A stretch of DNA of 64,000 nucleotides from Brachybacterium nesterenkovii (GCF_900163655.1 NZ_FWFG01000048.1:80122-144121), one strand, 5' to 3'. Positions 27,526-37,185 are shown, counted from the first letter of the stretch. Notes: generated by a model from the letters alone, not told the origin. Translations and numbers: made by a program.

Positions 27526-27646
27526 CCGGGATTCATACCGTCGACAACGCGGTCGACCCTGCGACCGCCCCACGCGGGCCGATGGCCCGACGGGAGCACA
27601 CGGCGTCGGCGAGCACCGCCGACATGTATGCCCACCAGCGTTGCGA

Positions 27647-27712
27647 GAACCGGTAGCCATACGTGCAGACACCGCCTCCACGGGCGTCGTCCGCACGCAT
27701 AGCGACCACTTC
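27647..27712. repeat. 66-bp palindromic repeat, family 2, copy B
   Basis: Same length as copy A and conserved in the left arm (GGTAGCCATACGTGCAGAC), with changes in the right arm that mostly keep pairing. Located between the convergent VOC and SDR genes. Confidence 0.85.
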
Positions 27713-27903
27713 TGTCAGCGCTCCCCCGCCACTCGTGCACGAGGGCTTTTCCCCGCACCCGACGCCCGGCGATCACGGTCCGCCGCAGAGCGACCATCAC
27801 CCTTCTCCTCGGCCCGCCCCGTGAACGCATGCACCGCCGCCGCGCGCACCACGCGCGGGCTCCTCGCGGGCACGCGCCCCATGAGCACGCGCACGCGCCG
27901 CGG

Positions 27904-28665
27904 TCAGAGATCCTCGAGCGCCTCCGGGGTCTCCGGGAGGATCTGGCCGCCGTCGACCACGATGCCCTGGCCGGTGATGTACCGCGCCCCGTCGAAGGCG
28001 AGGAAGGCGACGGCCTCGCCGATGTCCGCGGGCTCCCCGAGGAACCCGGCGGGGACGGAGCGCGCCATCCGGTCCATGTACTCCTGCCCCAGCTCCCGCA
28101 GCCCCGGGGTCACGATGTTGCCCGGGAGCACGGCGTTGACCGTGACGGAGCGGCGGGCCAGCTCGATCGCCGCGGAGCGCACGAAGCCCATCTGCGCGGC
28201 CTTCGTCGCCCCGTAGTGCGACCACGCCGGGAAGCCCGTGATGTTCCCGGTGATCGAGCTGGTCACGACGATGCGCCCTCGGCCGGACGCCTCGAGTGCG
28301 GGGATCGCGGCCTGCACGGCGTGGATCGTGCCCTTGACGTTGATGTCGAAGATGGCGTCGATGTCCGCATCGGTCATAGCGTCGATCCGGGCCTGCGGGT
28401 ACACCCCGGCGTTGGACGCCAGGATCGACAGTCCGCCCAGCTCGGCGACGACGTCGGCGACCACGCGTCGGCACGCATCGGCGTCCCGGACGTCGAGCAC
28501 ATGGGCGATGGCCCCTGTCTCGCGGGCCTGCGCGCACTCCTCCTCGGTGACCCCGGTGACGGCCACCCGGGCGCCGTGCGCGCGCAGGCGCTCGGCGATC
28601 CCGGCGCCGATGCCGAGCGTCCCTCCGGTGACCAGAGCGGTGCGGCCCTCCAGCAGTGCGGTCAT
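27904..28665 (-). CDS. SDR-family NAD(P)-dependent oxidoreductase
   Basis: Classical short-chain dehydrogenase of 253 residues. Cofactor motif TGGTLGIG at 13-20, NAG in SILASNAGVYP, catalytic Ser in VVTSSITGN, and YGATK near residue 147 are all present. The C-terminal PGNIVTPGL and GQGIVVDGG segments are typical. GAGGAGG lies upstream of ATG 28665. Neighbours give no pathway, so the substrate (a sugar alcohol or keto ester, for example) is unknown. Confidence 0.92.
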   Translation of the reverse strand: MTALLEGRTALVTGGTLGIGAGIAERLRAHGARVAVTGVTEEECAQARETGAIAHVLDVRDADACRRVVADVVAELGGLSILASNAGVYPQARIDAMTDADIDAIFDINVKGTIHAVQAAIPALEASGRGRIVVTSSITGNITGFPAWSHYGATKAAQMGFVRSAAIELARRSVTVNAVLPGNIVTPGLRELGQEYMDRMARSVPAGFLGEPADIGEAVAFLAFDGARYITGQGIVVDGGQILPETPEALEDL

Positions 28666-28944
28666 TCCCGATGCCTCCTCATGCGTCGCTGCGATGCGGC
28701 GCCGCGTCGGGGGGCCGTGCGTGCGGCCCTGCGACGCCTGGCTCCCTCCATCCACCGTAGCCCGGGGGCGGCGGGGGCGGGGCGGGGTCCGTGAGCCGGT
28801 GAGCGGGCCGGTTGCGAGCGCCGGGAGTGAGCCGTGCTGGCGGGCGGGAGCGGGCAGGGTCGCGTGTGCCGGGGAACGGTGGCGGCACGTGTCGGGGACA
28901 GGCTGTGCGAGGGCCGCGCACGTGGGGGAAGGACGGGGCGAGAG

Positions 28945-29024
28945 CCGTCCAGAAAATGCAGTGGGACGGCATCTGCCTCGCCCATGGCGGGTCGCATGCC
29001 GCCTCGATGCATGTTCGGGACGAG
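28945..29024. repeat. Palindromic intergenic repeat, family 1, copy C
   Basis: Shares CGTCCAGAA-ATGCAG, GACGGCAT, CGCATGCCG and CTCGATGCAT with copies A and B. It is in the 413-bp gap between SDR start and the membrane-protein stop; no gene seen in that gap. Confidence 0.75.
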
Positions 29025-29078
29025 GCGGCGAGCATGGCGGGGTCGATCATCACCGCACCCGCCCGTCGACGCGGTCCC

Positions 29079-29954
29079 TCAGCGATGCACTCGCCGCGCC
29101 AGCAGCGCGAGCGCCCCGATCCCGAGCAGCTGGATGACGACCGAGACGACAGTGGGCACGAGGCCCAGAAGGTACCCGGCGTACATCGCGAAGGAGTGCA
29201 GGAAGAGGAAGGAGACCGCCGTCGAACAGACGGTGGCCGCGACCGCGACCACGACGGCACCGAGCAGCAGGATGGGGCGGTAGCGGCGCGCGAGCACCCA
29301 GGCGCCGATCACGAGCGAGACCTCGATGAGGCCGATGACACCCGTGGACAGCAGGTGGAACACGCGGAAGGTCTCGACCTCCATCTGCGCCAGCGCCATG
29401 CCTGCGAAGAGCGAGAGGACGTATGCGGCACCGATGCCCCACACGAGGGCGCCGACCACGGCGCCTGTCGCCCAGGCCCTCGAGGCCACCGGCGTCCGCA
29501 TGAGCCAGATGCCGACGACGAGGACCGCAGTGACGGCGAGCGCCGTTCCGAAGGGGACCAGGCGCGCGAGAAGGTATCCCGCACCCATCTCGCCGGGGGC
29601 ATTCAGCAGCGAACGAATGATGAGGGCCGAGATCAGGGCCGTCGGGATGCTCGCGGCGATCCCCAGGAGGAACACCACGACCCCGACTGTGTCGCGCGGG
29701 CCGCGGGGCCCCGGAGTCGCTGCGCTCGGCGTCCCCGGTACGGGGCCAGCAGACGGTGCGCCGGCCGCGAGGTCCGTCGACGGTGCTCCTGCCACGGCGC
29801 CCGTCGACGGCGCACCCGTCGGGGAGGCGCCCATCGCCGTCGGGCTCGGATCACCTGGCGTCTGCGACGTCGCTCCCGGACCCGTCGGCCCCTGACCGCT
29901 CGGTCCCGCCGGTGAGATCGCAGAGGGGTCCTGCATCGGCCGCCATCCGTCCAT
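29079..29954 (-). CDS. Hypothetical multi-pass membrane protein
   Basis: Not recognised as a family member. The 291-residue product has a Pro/Gly/Ala/Thr-rich N-terminus (about 1-85) with GAPS/GAPT repeats, then roughly six hydrophobic segments from residue 88 to 285 (starting VGVVVFLLGIAASIPTALIS). The long disordered, probably cytoplasmic head followed by a compact membrane domain is common in actinobacterial uncharacterised proteins. Start could be ATG 29954 or ATG 29936. It stands alone. Confidence 0.7.
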   Translation of the reverse strand: MDGWRPMQDPSAISPAGPSGQGPTGPGATSQTPGDPSPTAMGASPTGAPSTGAVAGAPSTDLAAGAPSAGPVPGTPSAATPGPRGPRDTVGVVVFLLGIAASIPTALISALIIRSLLNAPGEMGAGYLLARLVPFGTALAVTAVLVVGIWLMRTPVASRAWATGAVVGALVWGIGAAYVLSLFAGMALAQMEVETFRVFHLLSTGVIGLIEVSLVIGAWVLARRYRPILLLGAVVVAVAATVCSTAVSFLFLHSFAMYAGYLLGLVPTVVSVVIQLLGIGALALLARRVHR

Positions 29955-30239
29955 GTCCTGCCCCGTCCTGTGCGCGGGCGACCTTGTTCGCCCTCCCGAT
30001 CAGCCCGATCCGGGCCCCAAGGGAAGAGTATCGCCGCGGCACCGGGGACCCGGCCCTGCCGGGGCCGACACGGCGAGGGCGCAGCCGACCGAGGCGGAGC
30101 GCTCGACCTCACCGGACCGTTCCATCACGGCGAACGGTTCGGCCGAGACGAACGGCCCGGCCGAGGGAGACGGCTCCCATCCGCTCGGGCGCCCCGCTGA
30201 GCCCCTGTCCACCGGTGTGCCGGACCCCGACCGCCCTCT

Positions 30240-31685
30240 TCACCCCAGCACGGCCTCGCCGACGAACTCGCCCTCGGCGCAGCCCGGCGGGATCCCGAAC
30301 ACGGCCGAGCCGATCGGCGTGGTCCACGTGTTCAGCAGGTCGAGCTCGTCCAGGCGCCGCTGCATCGGCACGAACTGCTCGAGCACGCTCGCCTGGAACG
30401 CGACGAAGATCAGGCCCGACGACGAGATCGCGCCCGCCCCCGCGCCCACCGGCTCGTCGTAGCTGTAGGGCCGACGCAGGATCGTCTGCCCCCCGTTCGG
30501 GCTGTCGACGCCCCGGGCCCGGCGCATGTGCGAGAACTCGGGGATGGCCGCGAAGCCGTTGGGGCCGAGCTTGTCGAAGTCGGGCTCGTCGTGCTCGGCG
30601 GTCCCGGTCAGCGGCGCCCCGGTGTCCAGGCGGCGGCCGATGGCGAGCTCGCGGCCGGGCCGGTCGAGCTCGTCCCAGGTGTCGAGGTCCATGGCGATGC
30701 GGCGCAGCACCATCGAGGTGCCGCCCGCCCACGGTCCGTCGGGGATCCACACGGTGTGGCGGAACGACTCCTCCCCGGGCTGCGGGTTCACGGTGCCGTC
30801 GACCTGGCCGAAGAGGTTGCGCATCGTCGTCCCGGGCTTCACGGAGCCGTGGGCCTGGTGGAAGCCCTGCTGGGTCCAGCGGAGGTCCGCGAAGGCGCGC
30901 AGGTCCTTCAGCAGCATCCGCACGGCGTGGGCGACGGTGTGGGGCTCGCCGGCGGAGACCTGGAGCAGGAGGTCGCCGTCGCACAGCGTCGGCTCGAGGC
31001 GGTCGATGCCGAACGCCGGCAGCGGGGCCAGCCACGTCGGTACCTCCCGCTCAGCGGCCCGCACGAGGGCAGGTCCGAAGCCGACGGTGATCGTGAGCGA
31101 CGCCGGGACCTCCGCGAGCTCGGGCTCGGTGTCCGCGAGGGCCCCGCGGCCGGCGGTCAGGCGCGCCGCGTCGTCGGTGAGGATGCGCAGCATGCGGATC
31201 ACGTCGTCGCGCACGGCCCCCGGTCGCAGGTCGAGGGACACGAAGGTGGCGTGCGCGGCGGGCGGGGTCTCGATGCCGGCCTGGTGCTCGCCGTGGAAGG
31301 GGATCGTGGTCGCGCCCATCAGCGGGGCGGCCTCACCCCCGGAGGGGGCGCCGACGCGGTCGCGGACCGCGTCGGCGCCGGCCAGGGCAGCGGCGCCGAG
31401 CACCGCTCCCCCGGCCGCGGCTCCGCCGATGAGCACCCCGCGGCGACCCGGCCGCGACGCGGCAGGATCCTGCTGCCCGTCGGGGCCGGCCGCGGACTGC
31501 GGTGCCGCCGATGCGGCCGATGCGGCGGATGCGGCGGCGTCCTGCCGCTCATCCGGCTGGGCCGCAGACCGGCGGTCGGCGGATTCGGTCACGTGCTGCG
31601 GGTCCGCCGCGTCTCGCGGATCCCCTAGGTGCTGCGGGTCCGCCGGGTCCTGAGGGGCCGTCGGCTGGCGTGGGTCGTCCTGCAT
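30240..31685 (-). CDS. Tat-exported Dyp-type heme peroxidase
   Basis: Dye-decolorising peroxidase of 481 residues. An 80-residue Ala/Asp/Gln-rich leader precedes a twin-arginine signal (RPGRRGVLIGGAAAGGAVLG). The mature enzyme has the family motif GQVDGTVNP (GxxDG) with the distal Asp, and the proximal heme His in PEFSHMRRARG. It overlaps the copper lipoprotein gene upstream by ATGA. In Streptomyces lividans the Dyp enzyme DtpA lies with the copper chaperone ECuC, so a copper-linked role is plausible. No EfeU/EfeO genes are nearby, which argues against an Efe iron system. Confidence 0.93.
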   Translation of the reverse strand: MQDDPRQPTAPQDPADPQHLGDPRDAADPQHVTESADRRSAAQPDERQDAAASAASAASAAPQSAAGPDGQQDPAASRPGRRGVLIGGAAAGGAVLGAAALAGADAVRDRVGAPSGGEAAPLMGATTIPFHGEHQAGIETPPAAHATFVSLDLRPGAVRDDVIRMLRILTDDAARLTAGRGALADTEPELAEVPASLTITVGFGPALVRAAEREVPTWLAPLPAFGIDRLEPTLCDGDLLLQVSAGEPHTVAHAVRMLLKDLRAFADLRWTQQGFHQAHGSVKPGTTMRNLFGQVDGTVNPQPGEESFRHTVWIPDGPWAGGTSMVLRRIAMDLDTWDELDRPGRELAIGRRLDTGAPLTGTAEHDEPDFDKLGPNGFAAIPEFSHMRRARGVDSPNGGQTILRRPYSYDEPVGAGAGAISSSGLIFVAFQASVLEQFVPMQRRLDELDLLNTWTTPIGSAVFGIPPGCAEGEFVGEAVLG

Positions 31686-32269
31686 CAGTGCCCGCCGTCC
31701 GAGCCCATGCCGCCCATGTCCTCCATGCCGCCGCCGTCGGAGGCGCCGCCGTAGTTCTCCTTGGCGCCGGTGAACTCCTTGACGGCGGCGGTGAAGGGGA
31801 TCGTGGTCCCGTCCTCGAGCTCGAGGGTCACCTCGACCTCGTCGCCCGGCTTCAGAGGACCGGTGAGCTGCATGAGCATGATGTGGTTCGCGCCCGGCTC
31901 GAGCGCGAACTCGCCGCCGGCGGGGACGACGAATCCGTTCTCGGCCTTCTGCATGCTCGATGCTCCCGTGGAGTCGGTGATGGTCTCGTGCAGCTCGCAC
32001 ATCCCGGCGGCCGGGCTCTTGGCACCGGTCACGTGCACGTCCTTGTCGGTCGTGTTCTTCAGGACGCCGAAGACGCCGGTCATATCGGACTCGGCGGCCT
32101 TGGCCCACGGGTCGGTGACGCTCAGGGCCGACGCGGTCGCGCCGGACGAACCGCCGTCCGAGGCGCCGGAGGCCGTGCCGCCGTCGCACGCGGCGAGCAG
32201 GGGCAGGACCGGGAGGGACACGAGGCCGAGCAGCGCGGCACGGCGGGTGGGGGCGGTGGTGCGGGTCAT
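31685..32269 (-). CDS. PCuAC-family copper chaperone lipoprotein
   Basis: Extracytoplasmic Cu(I) chaperone of 194 residues. The signal peptide ends in a lipobox LLAAC with C28, followed by a Gly/Ser linker. The PCuAC domain provides the copper ligands in a CELHET segment, SSMQKAENG and NHIMLM. A Gly/Met/Asp-rich tail (GGGMEDMGGMGSDGGH) could bind extra metal. GGAGCA precedes ATG 32269. It is translationally coupled to the Dyp peroxidase. Confidence 0.92.
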   Translation of the reverse strand: MTRTTAPTRRAALLGLVSLPVLPLLAACDGGTASGASDGGSSGATASALSVTDPWAKAAESDMTGVFGVLKNTTDKDVHVTGAKSPAAGMCELHETITDSTGASSMQKAENGFVVPAGGEFALEPGANHIMLMQLTGPLKPGDEVEVTLELEDGTTIPFTAAVKEFTGAKENYGGASDGGGMEDMGGMGSDGGH

Positions 32270-32446
32270 GGGTGCTCCTTGGATGGGCGTGCTCGCGCAT
32301 CGGTGCGCGGGCGCAGGACGAACGGTGTCGAAGAAGGGATGGGGCCGATGAGCGATCCCCGGTGGATGCCGCGGTGCCGAGCCGGTGGCAGCCGTGCCGG
32401 TGGGAGCCGTGCGGTAGCAGCCGGTCCGTGTGCAGACGCCGCGGGC

Positions 32447-32542
32447 GCCGGTCCCGTCGATCGCGCGGGTGCCGGTCCCGTCGATCGCGCGGGTGCCGGT
32501 CCCGTCGATCGCGCGGCTGCCGGTCGCGTCGATCGCGCACAG
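32447..32542. repeat. 24-bp tandem repeat, four units
   Basis: Four near-identical units starting at 32447, 32471, 32495 and 32519 (GCCGGTCCCGTCGATCGCGC type). It lies in the 520-bp gap upstream of the copper lipoprotein gene, which otherwise shows no gene. The GATCGCGC elements may affect its promoter. Confidence 0.88.
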
Positions 32543-32789
32543 GGCGCGGCCGTCCGCTCGGCACTCCGATGACGGGGCACAGATGACGGGGCACAGAGCC
32601 GGGTTCCGCAGGTCTTGCGGTGCCGACCGCGAGGCGGTCTGCCCGGGCCCCTGGACGTGCGGTCCGCACGGACACGGAACCCCTGCCGCAGATGGGCGCG
32701 GCGGGTCCGGCAGCGCCGGGGCGGGGCGTGGTCGCATCGAGGGTCCGGCGGGCCTGCGCTCGGACGCGGGGTCAGCGGCGACGACGGGC

Positions 32790-33530
32790 TCAGACGGCCA
32801 GGAGCAGCGGTGGCCCGCGCCGCCGCAGGGGGTCCAGGAGCGCCTCGCGGAGGCGGGCGCCGATCTGCTGGGGTGCACGATCCCGGGCCGCGGGCACGGC
32901 CGGGAGCGCGAGAAGGGGGCGCGGCAGGTGCGGGGCGATGTGCGCGAGCGCGCGGGCGATCAGGCCCAGGCAGCGCAGGAGCACGACCTCCCCGCGGTGC
33001 AGCAGCGAGATAGTGACGAGGGCGGCGGCGACATGGCCCAGCAGCATCATCGGCCCCATGCCGACGGCGTGCGCGAGATGGGCAGCGGCCGACGAGTCCG
33101 GGGTCGCCGCCGTCGCGGGCATCGTCATGCCGCCGTGGAGCATCGCGCCGTCCGGCATGACGCCGTCAGGCATCGCGCCCGGTGGCACCGCCCCGTTCAC
33201 AGCCGCCCTGCTCGCAGCCGCCCCATACCCGGCATGGTGGCCCGAGGGCAGGCCCCCGGCGGCGAGCGCGAGCTGCACTCCCCCGCCGATGCTGAACAGC
33301 AGGTGGAACAGGACCTGGCTCGCTGCGACGGAGACGCTCATGCCCACCAGGCTCGGCCGGCGACCGATCGCCAGGACGCACACCGAGACCGACAGCCACC
33401 ACGGCAGCAGGATCCCCAGCAGCGGCACGGACTCGGCGCCGCCGAGGAGGTGGCCGATCAGGGCGACGGCGGTCGCGACCGACGCGGCAGCGGTGCCGCG
33501 CAGGATTCGCAGGCCGCGTCCGTCGCTCAT
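32790..33530 (-). CDS. Membrane protein with His/Met-rich loop, next to the copper locus
   Basis: Unassigned membrane protein of 246 residues. About five helices are visible (around 12-30, 36-56, 62-92, 150-180). A long loop near residues 95-140 is rich in His, Met and Gly (SGHHAGYG, then PGAMPDGVMPDGAMLHGGMTMP), which suggests copper handling. It is codirectional with the PCuAC gene but 520 bp upstream, so cotranscription is uncertain. C-terminal Arg/Leu-rich tail is probably cytoplasmic. Confidence 0.72.
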   Translation of the reverse strand: MSDGRGLRILRGTAAASVATAVALIGHLLGGAESVPLLGILLPWWLSVSVCVLAIGRRPSLVGMSVSVAASQVLFHLLFSIGGGVQLALAAGGLPSGHHAGYGAAASRAAVNGAVPPGAMPDGVMPDGAMLHGGMTMPATAATPDSSAAAHLAHAVGMGPMMLLGHVAAALVTISLLHRGEVVLLRCLGLIARALAHIAPHLPRPLLALPAVPAARDRAPQQIGARLREALLDPLRRRGPPLLLAV

Positions 33531-33673
33531 GCTGACATTGTGCCTGGAAACCCGCGCGAGCGGGGCACGGTGCGGTCGAGGGGGCCGGGGCGACGGGAGT
33601 TCCGGGCCGCGGGAGCACGGGCGGCTCAGAAATCCAGGGCATCAGGAGCGCAGACGACGCGGTTCCCCCACCC

Positions 33674-33754
33674 CGATGGGAAGTGCCGCATGCATGCGTG
33701 CCGATAGCCGGTATATGGGCCTATCGGCGCGTATTGCTGCGGTACTTCCCATCG
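33674..33754. repeat. 81-bp imperfect palindrome, single copy
   Basis: Arms begin CGATGGGAAGT and end ACTTCCCATCG with inner CCGATAG/CTATCGG pairing. It lies 30 nt past the stop of the minus-strand hydrolase gene, so may be its terminator. Size resembles family 1 but the sequence differs. Confidence 0.75.
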
Positions 33755-33784
33755 CCTCCGTACGACGACTACCCGCGCCCCCGC

Positions 33785-34861
33785 TCACTCCCCCAGCAGC
33801 GCCGCCATCCGGTCGAGCGACTGCGCCGCCGTCGACAGCCCCACCCGATTCAGGTGCCCGTGCGGCACCCCGCGCCGGATCTCGAACGTGACGTCGACGC
33901 CCGCGTCGCGCAGCTGCTCGGCATACGCCCGGCCGCTCCGGCGCAGGTCGTCGAACTCGTCGACCTCGATGTACGTGGCGGGCAGGGCGCGCAGGGCGTC
34001 CTCGTCGGCGAGCGCTGCGAACTCGTACGGCGTCGCCGTCTCGACGGGCCCGCCCAGGTAGTTCTCGTTCATCGCGACGGTCGTCTCGGTGTGGAAGCGC
34101 AGCACCCCCGGCGTGACGGCGAGCGCCGCCGCCTCCTCCGGCGTGGGCTCCGGGAACACGGCGTGGACGACGGGGTACATGAGCAGCGCGCGCCGCGCGG
34201 GGGCGCCCTCGTCGGCGAGGCGCTGGGACAGGGAGGCGGCGAGGGCGCCGCCTGCGCTGGCCCCGCCCACGGCGATCCGCGACGGGTCGATGCCGAGGTC
34301 CGCCGCGTGCTCGCGCACCCAGGTGAAGGCCGCATGCGCGTCGTCGAGCGGGATCGGGGCGTGCACCCCGGTCTTGCCGCGGGGGTTGGTCGTGGCGGGC
34401 GCGCCGCCCATGTCGGCGGGCACGTCGCACAGGCGGTAGAAGACGGAGACGACGACGGCGCCGGCGCGTCCGGCGATGCCGCGGGCGACCTCGTGGGCCT
34501 CGGGCATGTCCAGATCACCGCCGATGAACGCTCCGCCGTGCAGCCACACGAGGCATGGGCGCGGCGCACCGGGATCGCTGACCGCACCGGCCCGCGGATC
34601 GTCGGCCGCACCGTCCCGCGCTTCGTCGCTCGGGGCGTAGATGCGCACCGGGACGGGGCCGTGGGGGCCGGGGAGCTCGCGGTCGGGGATCTGCAGATCC
34701 CAGGTCTCGGGGTCGCCGTGCGGGGCGTCCCAGGCCCGCATCGCCGGGTGATCGAATTGCATCGGCCCGAGGTCCCGGATCAGCGGAAGGCGCTCGGCGA
34801 GCTCGGGCAGGAAGCCCGGGGCGTCGTCGTGCGTCGTGGCGGGGCTGTCGGTGGTGGTCAT
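33785..34861 (-). CDS. HSL-family alpha/beta hydrolase (esterase/lipase)
   Basis: Carboxylic-ester hydrolase of 358 residues in the hormone-sensitive-lipase group. The oxyanion-hole motif WLHGGAF, nucleophile motif GGASAGG, acid in IEVDEFDDLRRSG and catalytic His in VPHGH are in the expected order. A 100-residue cap region precedes them. GAAGGAG lies upstream of ATG 34861. No signal peptide. Substrate unknown. Confidence 0.9.
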   Translation of the reverse strand: MTTTDSPATTHDDAPGFLPELAERLPLIRDLGPMQFDHPAMRAWDAPHGDPETWDLQIPDRELPGPHGPVPVRIYAPSDEARDGAADDPRAGAVSDPGAPRPCLVWLHGGAFIGGDLDMPEAHEVARGIAGRAGAVVVSVFYRLCDVPADMGGAPATTNPRGKTGVHAPIPLDDAHAAFTWVREHAADLGIDPSRIAVGGASAGGALAASLSQRLADEGAPARRALLMYPVVHAVFPEPTPEEAAALAVTPGVLRFHTETTVAMNENYLGGPVETATPYEFAALADEDALRALPATYIEVDEFDDLRRSGRAYAEQLRDAGVDVTFEIRRGVPHGHLNRVGLSTAAQSLDRMAALLGE

Positions 34862-35056
34862 CGGGACTCCTTCGTCATGCGGTCGGGTGGAGTGATGGTC
34901 GCGCGAGCACGCTGTGTCCGCCACGGGGCATCGAACAGTTGACATGGTCACCGTCGCACATGCGATGGTCGGACCGGTGACGTGACCAGCGAGCACCAGG
35001 CGACCGAGCCGGGCACGTGCACGATGTGGTCGATTTTCGTCGGCACGGCGACGCGG

Positions 35057-35109
35057 AGTGGTCGATCTCCGTCGGAAAGATGCCGCTGCCCCGACGAAGA
35101 TCGACCATT
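35057..35109. terminator. Hairpin downstream of the rhamnose MFS gene
   Basis: Arms 35057-35075 and 35091-35109 pair at 17 of 19 positions around a 15-nt loop. A third related copy (TGGTCGATTTTCGTCGG) is at about 35028-35044, so the stem arose within a repeated motif. Lies in a 322-bp gap with no gene. Confidence 0.6.
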
Positions 35110-35183
35110 CCGCAGGGCGGCGCACGCCAGACGCACGCCCTCGGCGAGGACACCGGCGTCACCTCTCCGACGGGGTCCTCCCC

Positions 35184-36508
35184 TCAGCGTGCGACGCGCT
35201 GCACGTAGCGCTCGAGCTCGATCTGCTCGAGCGATTTGCCGCGCGTGTTCGGGGCGCCGATCACGCCGATCAGGAGTGCAGCCACGAGGAAGCCGAACAT
35301 GATCAGTCCGACGAAGGGCACGCCTCGCTCGGCCAGCATGGTCGGGAAGAAGTAGCTGAGGATCCCGACGGCGATGCGCGCCACGAAGAACAGGACGCCC
35401 TGGGCGCTGGCCCGGTACGGGGTCGCGAACATCTCCGCCGTCCACAGCGCGTAGAAGGCCTGCGCACCGATGCCGGCCGACGCGCCCCACAGCACCGCGA
35501 AGAGGATCAGCAGCGGCATGGTCACATGCGCGAAGACGAGAAGCACCCACGCTGCGATGCCCAGCACCGCTCCGATCGCGTAGAGGACGCGCCTGTCCAT
35601 GCGGTCGCCGAGCATCATGAACCCGACATAGGTGACGACCACCGTCATGGTCCATAGGAGCACCTGCAGGAGGTTCTGCTGGGCGGGATCGGTGACACCG
35701 GCGGTCTGGTAGACGCGCGGCATGAAGATGCCCATCTGACCGGCCACGGTGTTCCACAGGCTGTAGACGCCGATGAGGAACAGCAGGGCGGTGATGTTCT
35801 TGGGGTGCGAGAGCAGTTCGAGGAAGCCGCGGTGGCGCACCGCGGCGCCGCCGGCCCGGGCGGCCTCGTCGCGGGCCTTCTTGTGGTCGCTCCAGATCGT
35901 CGACTCCGCGAGGCCGCGGCGCACCCACCAGGTGATGAAGGCGATGACGAACAGGTGGGCGAAGATGATCCGCGACCCGAGCAGGCCGAGCGGGACCAGC
36001 GCGGTCGCGATCGCGAACACCACGGCCGGGCCGAGCGACCAGGCCAGCTGGGCGGTGCCCACGTGCCGGGCGCGCTGACCCTCGGGCGCCTGCTCGGCGA
36101 TGTAGGTGATGTAGGTCCAGGCCACGGGCACGCCGGCGCCGACCGCGATGCCGGTCAGGACCACTCCCACCAGCAGCATCCAGGGCGCCGCCGCGAACAC
36201 CACCAGCAGCGTGCCGAGCATGTAGAGGATCAGGTCGTAGGTGTAGATGAACTTGCGTCCGTAGCGGTCGCCGAGCGGCCCGCCGATCATCGCGCCGACG
36301 GCGGCGCCGAACGCGTTGGCGGAGATCGCGGCGACGAGGCCGACGGTCCAGTCGGTGAAGCCGAAGTGCTCCTGCCAGAGGCTGAGGCTCGTGGCCAGGC
36401 GAGAATCGATCCGGCCTCGATGTAGTTGGACATGGCGACGGCGATCGTCGCCTTCCAGCCGCGGACGGTGCCGGGCTTCGGGCCGGCGACGTCGGGGGTC
36501 GTGGTCAT
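35184..36508 (-). pseudogene. MFS transporter of the L-rhamnose locus, frameshifted
   Basis: Sugar-porter-type MFS protein. The start ATG 36508 (GAGGAG upstream) encodes MTTTPDVAGPKPGTVRGWKA through IEAGSIL. At about 36397-36400 the frame shifts, and ATSLSLWQEHFGFTDW continues to the normal C-terminus GKSLEQIELERYVQRVAR with GDRYGRKF and RMDRR loop motifs. Adding one C to a CC run restores a single frame. Together with rhaM and rhaI it should import L-rhamnose. Disrupted as read. Confidence 0.83.
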
Positions 36509-36657
36509 GGGTTCTCCTCAGGTGTTCGGGAATGGACTGGGGCGGGTGCGGAGGACGGTGTTCATCCGACCGCGTTGGTGCGGTCGATGGCGATGGGGCC
36601 CACGACGGTGGGCGCGGGCACGGCGGAAGGCTGTCAGCGGGATCCGCTGGGGATCGG

Positions 36658-37032
36658 TCAGGCGAGGTGGAAGTACTGCGGAAGGATCTGCTTGTCCCCG
36701 CCGCCGGGGGTGAAGTACTCGGCCATGGCGGCCTCCCAGCGGAGCGAGACGCTCGCGCGGGCGATCGCCTCCTGTGCGGCGTCGCAGTCATCAGCCTCGA
36801 AGTAGCCGACGACGATGCCGTCCTCGGGACGGAGGAACAGGGAGTAGTTGCGCCAGCCGGCGTCCGTCAGGGCCTCTCGCATCTCGGCCCACACGTCCTG
36901 GTGGGCTTCGACGTAGTCGGCAAGGCGCTCCGGCTGCACGTGCAGCAGGAAGCAGCAGCACGAAGCGCTGCGGGCGTCGGTCGCTGCGAGCAGGGAGGCC
37001 AGGCGTGCGACGTCGGCATTCTCGGTGGTCAT
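36658..37032 (-). CDS. rhaM: L-rhamnose mutarotase
   Basis: Interconverts anomers of L-rhamnose. The 124-residue product has a ferredoxin-like dimeric fold with LHVQPERLADYVEAHQDVW (active-site His), GWRNYSLFL and GYFEADD, followed by WEAAMAEYF. Length is slightly above the roughly 104 residues usual for the family because of an N-terminal extension. ATG 37032 follows GGAG. It is divergent from rhaI across the operator region at 37137-37185. Confidence 0.9.
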   Translation of the reverse strand: MTTENADVARLASLLAATDARSASCCCFLLHVQPERLADYVEAHQDVWAEMREALTDAGWRNYSLFLRPEDGIVVGYFEADDCDAAQEAIARASVSLRWEAAMAEYFTPGGGDKQILPQYFHLA

Positions 37033-37136
37033 GCGGCTCCTCCTCGAGCTCTCGGAGGGCGGGTCCTCCTTCGGCCCCGCCTCTGACGTCGTCGTCGCGG
37101 GACCCATGCGGTCCGCATCGACCGGGACTCACCTTG

Positions 37137-37185
37137 TGAGTCGTTTCACGCGATGCTCATGTCCTTCATGAGTCGTTTCACGCGA
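37137..37185. promoter_or_regulatory. Twin LacI-type operators between rhaM and rhaI
   Basis: TGAGTCGTTTCACGCGA occurs twice exactly (37137-37153 and 37169-37185), 32 bp apart, about three helical turns. The CGTTTCACGC core recurs before the rhamnosidase gene (39390-39405). It resembles half of the LacI-family TGAAACGTTTCA site. The regulator encoded at 37858 is the likely binder. Confidence 0.7.

Noticed and set aside
29955..30239. Gap between the membrane protein and Dyp peroxidase genes examined for a small gene
   Set aside because: Only Arg/Pro/Glu-rich frames without start-site support; nothing reportable.
30240..31685. Assignment of the Dyp peroxidase as EfeB of an EfeUOB iron system
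   Set aside because: No EfeU permease or EfeO gene adjoins it; its partner is a PCuAC copper lipoprotein.
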